Shown: piece after piece, positions 1 to 5,704 of the stretch
Layout of the letters: each line of letters begins with the position of its first letter
Numbering within the stretch: position 1 is the first letter of the stretch
Source of the DNA: Verrucomicrobiales bacterium
Lineage (GTDB): Bacteria; Verrucomicrobiota; Verrucomicrobiia; Limisphaerales; UBA1100
Reading direction: 5' to 3'
NCBI GenBank assembly: GCA_003517285.1
Contig: DPAW01000021.1
Coordinates: forward strand, 1 to 5,704
DNA length: 5,704 nt
Position numbers and translations under genes: made by a program
The notes under the pieces: generated by a model
Databases searched by the model: none
Seen by the model: only the letters and a program-made list of their open reading frames with translations
What the model was told of the DNA's origin: nothing

Positions 1-246
1 TACATCACTAACGAGAAGCCCTCCTACACCCAGTTCGAGGCCTGGATCCAAAACCAAGAAGGCGCGAAGCTGGACAGCGAATCTGTTGACGGCTTGAACG
101 CCGCCATCGCCGGCTACAACCACGATGCGGACACCAAGGCCGGCATTCTCAGCGCCTGCGGTATTGACGCCGGCCCGGATGACGCGGTGAACCTGAACAA
201 CCTCGACGACTGGCAGGAGTTCTACAACGCCGAGATCGCCAGCTAA
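1..246 (+). CDS. DUF5069-like protein, C-terminal 81 residues (5' end outside window)
   Basis: Frame 1 is open from the first base to a TAA at 244-246, giving 81 residues with no start in view, so this is the tail of a longer gene. The segment QFEAWIQNQEGAKLD, the later AIAGYNHDADTK and the near-terminal DAVNLNNLDDW resemble, from memory, the C-terminal half of DUF5069 proteins common in Verrucomicrobiota. The function of that family is unknown and I assign none here. The visible part is acidic and soluble, with no membrane segment. A strong terminator starts 22 nt after the stop, so this gene ends its own transcription unit and is not part of the downstream operon. The coding call is firm; the family name is a recognition without a search. 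Confidence 0.7.
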   Translation, partial: YITNEKPSYTQFEAWIQNQEGAKLDSESVDGLNAAIAGYNHDADTKAGILSACGIDAGPDDAVNLNNLDDWQEFYNAEIAS

Positions 247-268
247 GGTTGGCATCCGATGAATCACG

Positions 269-297
269 ACGGCGTCCGGAAACGGGCGCCGTTTTTT
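269..297 (+). terminator. Rho-independent terminator after the DUF5069-like gene
   Basis: A 9-bp GC-rich stem (269-277 ACGGCGTCC with 284-292 GGGCGCCGT, one T-G wobble) closes a 6-nt GGAAAC loop and runs straight into six T residues (292-297). This is a textbook intrinsic terminator for the + strand gene ending at 246. Read on the - strand the same stem lacks a following T run, so it is weaker for the convergent aminotransferase, which stops at 300. It could still act partly in both directions. Confidence 0.85.
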
Positions 298-299
298 GC

Positions 300-1574
300 T
301 CAGAGCACTTTTTTCAACGCCCCCCCCAATCGCGCGATACCTTCCTCGATCTCCTTCAGGCTGGCATTGCCGTAGCTGAGGCGTAGTTCGCTATTCGGTT
401 TGCGGCGGGTCGTATCATCGCAGTAGCACAAGCTGCCCGGCACATAGAGAACCTTGTGGCGTAGGGCCGCCTCAAATAAAGCGCTCTTCAGACCGCTGCG
501 TACTTTGGCCGGGAGCCGCGCCCAGACGTACAAGCCGCCGGTCGGGTTCTCCCACTGCACGGCGTCCGGAAAATGGGCCGTGCAGGCTTGCGTCATGACC
601 TTGGCCTTGCGCGCGTAGCGGCGGCGCAGTTTGGCCACTTGTGTTTCGTAGCTGCCGTTGGTCAGAGCTTGGGACAAAATTTGTTGTAGGAAATTAGCCG
701 TGCCGAAATCGTGGTTGCCCTTTACCCGCAACGCCGCCGTTAGCAGCGGCTCGGGCAACAGGCCAAAGCCCACACGCACGCCGGTGGCGAATGGTTTACT
801 GAACGTGCTGGTGTACACCACGCGATTGGCTCGTCGATCCATACTCAGGGCGCTGGGCGTATCCTCGCCCACAAAACGCAGCTCGCGGTAGGCGGCGTCT
901 TCGATCAAATAAATCGGATGTCCTGCCGTCTTTTCGTACCGCCGCAACAGCTTCAAAGCGGCCGCCTTTTTAGCCGCGCTGGTGGTGATGCCCGCAGGAT
1001 TGCTGTGGTAACTGACCAGATACAGCGCCTTCAATCTCGGCAGTTCGCCGGCTTGTTCGAGTTGATTCAGAGTCGCTTCCAAATGCGCCAGATCAATGCC
1101 ATCGGCCTCCATGCGGATGCCGCGCCCGTGAATGTCGTGGCTTTGCATGATGCCGAGATACACGAAGTACGAGGGATCCTCTACCAGCACAAGATCGCCG
1201 GGATCAAACAGGATTTCGGACAGAATATACAGGAGCTGCTGCGATCCATGCGTAACGAGTAGGCGTTCCGGAGTGTAGGCCGCGGCCTGGGCGGGTCGGT
1301 CATCCAGATGTGCGAGACGGGCGGCGGTGAGCTGGCGCAGATGGGCATCGCCGGCCGTGGTGCCGTATTGCAGGGGCGGTTGGCCTTGGGCACCGCGGAG
1401 CAGGCCCTCGACAATCGCGTGCGTTTCCCGGACAGGCAGTGATGGGTTGTCGGTAAATCCGGCGGCCAGTGAAATGAGGCCGGGGCGTTGCAGGGCCTCT
1501 TTCATCAGCCAGGAAATCGGCGGCTCCGAAGTGCGTTGGCCCAGTTGGGAAAGCGCGTTCACTGGGGTTAACAT
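300..1574 (-). CDS. PLP-dependent class I/II aminotransferase (LysN / MocR-catalytic-domain type)
   Basis: A cytosolic fold-type I pyridoxal-phosphate aminotransferase of 424 residues, within the usual 390-430 range. Visible landmarks, numbered from the ATG at 1574: QYGTTAGDAHLR (about 69-80), the cofactor-phosphate segment THGSQQ (108-113), HSNPAG with Asn192, IEDAAYREL with Asp226 and Tyr229, the Schiff-base lysine Lys260 in STFSKPF, GGLYVWARLP (about 347-356), and the substrate-carboxylate arginine Arg398 in ELRLSYG. This pattern fits the 2-aminoadipate/aromatic/branched-chain group (LysN, ARO8-like) and the catalytic half of MocR regulators. No GntR-type DNA-binding domain precedes it, so it is an enzyme rather than a regulator. 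The substrate cannot be read from sequence. The ATG is preceded directly by an in-frame TTG at 1577; a weak AGG lies 9 nt upstream of the ATG and 6 nt upstream of the TTG, so either may be used. It diverges from the thiG operon. Confidence 0.88.
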   Translation of the reverse strand: MLTPVNALSQLGQRTSEPPISWLMKEALQRPGLISLAAGFTDNPSLPVRETHAIVEGLLRGAQGQPPLQYGTTAGDAHLRQLTAARLAHLDDRPAQAAAYTPERLLVTHGSQQLLYILSEILFDPGDLVLVEDPSYFVYLGIMQSHDIHGRGIRMEADGIDLAHLEATLNQLEQAGELPRLKALYLVSYHSNPAGITTSAAKKAAALKLLRRYEKTAGHPIYLIEDAAYRELRFVGEDTPSALSMDRRANRVVYTSTFSKPFATGVRVGFGLLPEPLLTAALRVKGNHDFGTANFLQQILSQALTNGSYETQVAKLRRRYARKAKVMTQACTAHFPDAVQWENPTGGLYVWARLPAKVRSGLKSALFEAALRHKVLYVPGSLCYCDDTTRRKPNSELRLSYGNASLKEIEEGIARLGGALKKVL

Positions 1575-1651
1575 CAACCAAAACCTGCGCGTGAGCGAGG
1601 GAAAATCAAGACAGCCTCGACGCTGGCGGGCGTTCGGCGTACCTTCGCCGC
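1575..1651. promoter_or_regulatory. Short divergent intergenic region, presumed promoters for aminotransferase and thiG operon
   Basis: Only about 75 bp separate the divergent starts, so promoters for both transcription units should lie here or reach into the coding ends. I found no convincing -35/-10 pair on either strand. The best - strand candidate is a TTGATT-like hexamer, but it has no acceptable -10 at the right spacing. There is no room for, and no sign of, a TPP riboswitch in front of thiG. A small 5-bp GC hairpin (1635-1639 with 1646-1650) ends one base before the GTG at 1652. The promoter role is inferred from gene orientation alone. Confidence 0.35.
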
Positions 1652-2437
1652 GTGGCTGTGGCGCCGTTGAAGATTGCCGATCGCGAGTTTGCTTCGCGCC
1701 TGATTTTGGGCACGGGGAAATTCGCGTCGCCCGAGCTGATGCGCGACGCCCTTGAGGCTAGTGACACCGAGATGGTGACCGTCGCCCTGCGCCGCGCCGA
1801 TCTCAGCGGTGAAAAAGATCCTTTCGCCAATATTCTCGAGTTCATTGATCCGGAGAAATATCTGTTGCTGCCCAATACCAGCGGCGCGATGAATGCCGAG
1901 GAAGCTGTGCGCCTAGCGCGCTTGGCGGTGGCGGCCGGGTTGCCTAGGTGGGTGAAGCTTGAGATCCATCCGGACCCTCGCTATCTCCTGCCTGATCCAG
2001 TGGAAACGCTGGCGGCCGCCGAGCAATTGGTGCAGGAAGGCTTCACTGTGTTGCCCTATATCAACGCTGATCCCGTAATCGCTAAGCGCCTTCAGGAAGT
2101 GGGCTGCGCCACCGTCATGCCTTTGGGGGCGCCGATAGGCAGCAATGGGGGCCTGCAAACACGCGATCAAATTCGCATTATCCTCGATCAAGCCACCGTG
2201 CCGGTGGTTGTCGATGCTGGCATTGGCGCGCCGAGTCACGCCGCCGAGGCAATGGAGCTGGGCGCGGACGCCGCGTTGGTGAATACTGCCATTGCTGTGA
2301 ATGACGATCCCTGCCGTATGGCTCGTGCCTTTTCGCAGGCAGTGGAAGCCGGCCGCATGGCGTATGAAATCGGTCTGGGCGCCACCCACGCTACAGCGCA
2401 GGCGACTAGTCCGTTGACCGCTTTTTTGGATGAGTAA
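1652..2437 (+). CDS. thiG: Thiazole synthase ThiG
   Basis: ThiG makes the thiazole phosphate half of thiamin from 1-deoxy-D-xylulose 5-phosphate, dehydroglycine (or iminoglycine) and sulfur carried as ThiS thiocarboxylate, in the cytosol. The 261 residues match the family's usual length of about 255-270 and form one TIM barrel. Visible signatures: [12 protein letters not shown] (15-26), VALRRAD (44-50), [20 protein letters not shown] (73-92), [17 protein letters not shown] (100-116) with Lys102 as the substrate Schiff-base lysine, and the phosphate-binding glycine segments [13 protein letters not shown] (156-168) and [20 protein letters not shown] (188-207). No ATG is available. The start is GTG at 1652 or GTG at 1658; no clear Shine-Dalgarno sequence precedes either, and the in-frame stop upstream is at 1592. 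The gene overlaps hldA by 8 nt. No thiS, thiF, thiO/thiH or thiE is visible nearby, so these partners must be encoded elsewhere. Confidence 0.96.
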   Translation: MAVAPLKIADREFASRLILGTGKFASPELMRDALEASDTEMVTVALRRADLSGEKDPFANILEFIDPEKYLLLPNTSGAMNAEEAVRLARLAVAAGLPRWVKLEIHPDPRYLLPDPVETLAAAEQLVQEGFTVLPYINADPVIAKRLQEVGCATVMPLGAPIGSNGGLQTRDQIRIILDQATVPVVVDAGIGAPSHAAEAMELGADAALVNTAIAVNDDPCRMARAFSQAVEAGRMAYEIGLGATHATAQATSPLTAFLDE

Positions 2438-3437
2438 AACCCTCACAATCTCACGTGTAAGAAGCCTGATGCGGACTGCTTCCACGAGCCGCGTGCTTGT
2501 GATTGGCGATGTGATGCTGGATCAGTTTCTCTGGGGTCACGTAAAACGTATTTCTCCGGAGGCCCCAGTGCCGGTAGTGGAGTTTGACCGTGAAAGTTTC
2601 ATGCCTGGTGGTGCTGCTAATGTGGCGCGCAACCTCACGGCGCTGGGCACGGTCGTGGAATTGTTCGGTCTGGTGGGCAAGGACGATGGCGCCAAGCGGC
2701 TGCGGGCGTTACTGAAGGGGGACGCTGTGGGCAGCGGCGGCCTGAAACCGGTGAGTGACCGTATGACCACCCGTAAGACGCGCGTGGTGGCGCATCAACA
2801 GCAGGTGGTGCGGATTGATCGCGAAACGAAGCAGGCCGGAGACAGTCGCACCACCAAGCGGTTGTTGAGTGCCGTTGAGAAGGAACTGGCCGGTACAGGC
2901 GCTATTGTGGTGGCTGATTACAATAAGGGCGTGGTAACGCAGGAACTGCTTGAAGGCCTACGTGCCCTCTGCCGGCCGCGCGGTATTTGGCTAAGCTTGG
3001 ACCCAAAGCCCTCGCATCAATTGGATATTAGCGGGTTGTCGTTGATTACTCCCAATCGGGGGGAGCTCTTTGAACTCGCCGGACTCACAGACGAAACGCG
3101 TCACTCAAATCCGTTGCGCGACAAAAATTTGATAACCGCGGTGAAAGCCGTGCAGGCGGCGTATCAGCCGGCGTTGTTACTCGTGACCTTGAGCGAACAA
3201 GGCATGCTACTGGCCCAACGCGGCGCACGACCGGTGGTGATCCCCACGGTGGCGCAGGAGGTGTACGATGTCTCCGGTGCCGGCGACACCGTGATCGCCA
3301 GCTTCACCGCGGCTATTGCGGCCGGCGCGTCGCCGTTGGAAGCCACCTTGTTCGCCAATCACGCCGCCGGCGTGGTGGTCGGGAAAATCGGCACGGCTAC
3401 CGTGACGCCCAAGGAACTGGCCGCCAGCTTCGCATGA
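2430..3437 (+). CDS. hldA: D-glycero-beta-D-manno-heptose-7-phosphate kinase (HldE kinase domain, stand-alone)
   Basis: A PfkB/ribokinase-family sugar kinase of 335 residues. It should phosphorylate D-glycero-D-manno-heptose 7-phosphate at C1 to the beta-1,7-bisphosphate, a step to ADP-heptose for the lipopolysaccharide inner core. Signatures in order: [13 protein letters not shown] (24-36), [12 protein letters not shown] (40-51), the PfkB glycine motif [15 protein letters not shown] (59-73), [20 protein letters not shown] (113-132), which is characteristic of HldE/RfaE domain I, DPK (191-193), ITPNRGE (206-212), and the anion-hole/catalytic motif DVSGAGD (280-286) with Asp286 as base. The protein ends right after the kinase domain. 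The cytidylyltransferase-like domain that completes bifunctional HldE of E. coli (about 477 residues) is absent, so a separate HldC-type adenylyltransferase is expected elsewhere. Its ATG lies inside the end of thiG without an obvious ribosome binding site. It overlaps the phosphatase gene by ATGA. Some annotations use rfaE1. Confidence 0.93.
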   Translation: MSKTLTISRVRSLMRTASTSRVLVIGDVMLDQFLWGHVKRISPEAPVPVVEFDRESFMPGGAANVARNLTALGTVVELFGLVGKDDGAKRLRALLKGDAVGSGGLKPVSDRMTTRKTRVVAHQQQVVRIDRETKQAGDSRTTKRLLSAVEKELAGTGAIVVADYNKGVVTQELLEGLRALCRPRGIWLSLDPKPSHQLDISGLSLITPNRGELFELAGLTDETRHSNPLRDKNLITAVKAVQAAYQPALLLVTLSEQGMLLAQRGARPVVIPTVAQEVYDVSGAGDTVIASFTAAIAAGASPLEATLFANHAAGVVVGKIGTATVTPKELAASFA

Positions 3438-3978
3438 ACCGCGCCGTTTTCCTCGATCGCGACGGTACGCTCAATGTGGAGCGGCATTATCTGCACGACC
3501 CCGATCAACTCGAGATCATCCCCGGCAGCGGCTTGGCCCTGCGCCGTCTGATGGATGCCGGATACAGGCTGTTCATCGTCACCAACCAATCGGGCATCGG
3601 CCGCGGCTATTACACCGAGGCCGACATGCATGCGGTGAACAACAAATTATCGAGCGAGTTGGCGGCTTCTGATGGCGTCGCTTTTGAGAAAATTTATTTT
3701 GCGCCCGAATCTCCTGAGGAAGATAGCTCCGGCCGCAAGCCCAGCCCCCAATTTCTGCATGATGCCTCCCTGGAATTTGGCATCAGCCTTGAGCAAAGCT
3801 ATATGGTGGGGGACAAGGCCGCCGATCTCGAATGTGGCTGGAATGCTGGCGTGAAACAGAGCATTCTGGTGCGTACGGGTTACGGTGCGGAACTCGAACA
3901 GGCCGAGCCGACTCTCGTGGTGCGCGCCGCCGTGGTGGATGACGTGGTCGGTGCGGTGGATTGGATTTTGGAACAGGC

Positions 3979-3982
<4 letters not shown>
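3434..3982 (+). CDS. gmhB: HAD-IIIA phosphatase, GmhB-like (heptose-1,7-bisphosphate 7-phosphatase), zinc-site residues missing
   Basis: A cytosolic HAD-superfamily phosphatase of 182 residues, close to E. coli GmhB (about 190). It probably removes the 7-phosphate from the bisphosphate made by the kinase next door, giving heptose 1-phosphate. All HAD motifs are present: motif I FLDRDGTLN with nucleophile Asp8 and acid/base Asp10, motif II VTNQSGIGRGYYT (49-61), motif III GRKPSP with Lys102, and motif IV MVGDKAADLECGWNAG (124-139) with Asp127 and Asp131. What is odd is the loop before motif III. E. coli GmhB holds a structural zinc there with Cys-X-His and Cys-X-Cys, but this protein reads YFAPESPEEDSSGRKP (88-103), placing Ala90, Glu92, Ser98 and Gly100 at those four positions. 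The start overlaps the hldA stop as ATGA. HisB-N (histidinol-phosphatase) is the nearest alternative family, but the operon context favours the heptose role; exact substrate and anomer preference are inferred. Confidence 0.88.

Positions 3983-5704
<1,722 letters not shown>

Noticed and set aside
269..572. Direct repeat ACGGCGTCCGGAAA at 269-282 and 559-572
   Set aside because: One copy is the terminator arm and the other encodes Phe-Pro-Asp-Ala-Val in the aminotransferase. With only two copies of 14 bases and no flanking structure, chance in GC-rich DNA is the simplest explanation.
300..1574. MocR-type transcription regulator instead of an aminotransferase
   Set aside because: The protein is only about 424 residues and begins directly with the aminotransferase fold; no GntR winged-helix domain precedes it.
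1578..1651. TPP riboswitch upstream of thiG
   Set aside because: The gap is too short for the roughly 100-nt element, and no CUGAGA-like conserved core is seen.
1327..1755. A + strand open frame of 142 codons spanning the aminotransferase start and the thiG start
   Set aside because: It covers the conserved N termini of both real genes in the wrong frame or strand, and its product is Arg/Ser/Pro-rich without a domain.
1913..2485. A 190-codon open frame on the - strand opposite thiG
   Set aside because: thiG on the + strand is unmistakable over its whole length, and the antisense product matches no family I recognise. It is a GC-rich shadow frame.
3961..3978. Upstream TTG start for kdsB adding six residues
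   Set aside because: The KdsB family begins at the MNIIGIIPAR-type segment, and the ATG at 3979 forms the same ATGA overlap seen at the neighbouring junctions.

Overview
The window looks like chromosomal core sequence from a GC-rich Gram-negative bacterium. Genes for heptose and Kdo, the inner-core sugars of lipopolysaccharide, show an outer membrane. A Verrucomicrobiota-type host is my best guess. It rests on the DUF5069-like tail at the left edge and on the gene order heptose kinase, heptose phosphatase, kdsB, pyrG. That placement is from remembered family patterns and needs a database search.

Layout: positions 1-246 hold the C-terminal 81 residues of a DUF5069-like protein on the + strand, followed by a strong intrinsic terminator (269-297). 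A stand-alone fold-type I PLP aminotransferase lies on the - strand (1574 to 300) and runs convergently into that terminator region. A gap of about 75 bp then separates it from a divergent + strand operon of five genes: thiG (thiazole synthase), hldA (heptose-7-phosphate kinase, kinase domain only), gmhB-like HAD phosphatase, kdsB (CMP-Kdo synthetase) and pyrG (CTP synthase, cut by the right edge after 330 codons). Every junction in the operon overlaps: 8 nt at thiG/hldA, and a 4-nt ATGA at each of the other three. Tight translational coupling is therefore likely.

Functionally, hldA and gmhB encode consecutive steps towards ADP-heptose. KdsB activates Kdo with CTP, and PyrG makes that CTP, so the run is a lipopolysaccharide inner-core precursor operon with its nucleotide supplier attached. 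ThiG is the outlier, a thiamin gene at the head of the operon with none of its usual partners beside it. The most notable molecular detail is that the GmhB-like protein keeps all HAD catalytic motifs but has lost all four residues of the zinc site found in E. coli GmhB. I see no mobile element, CRISPR array, RNA gene or obvious novel system.
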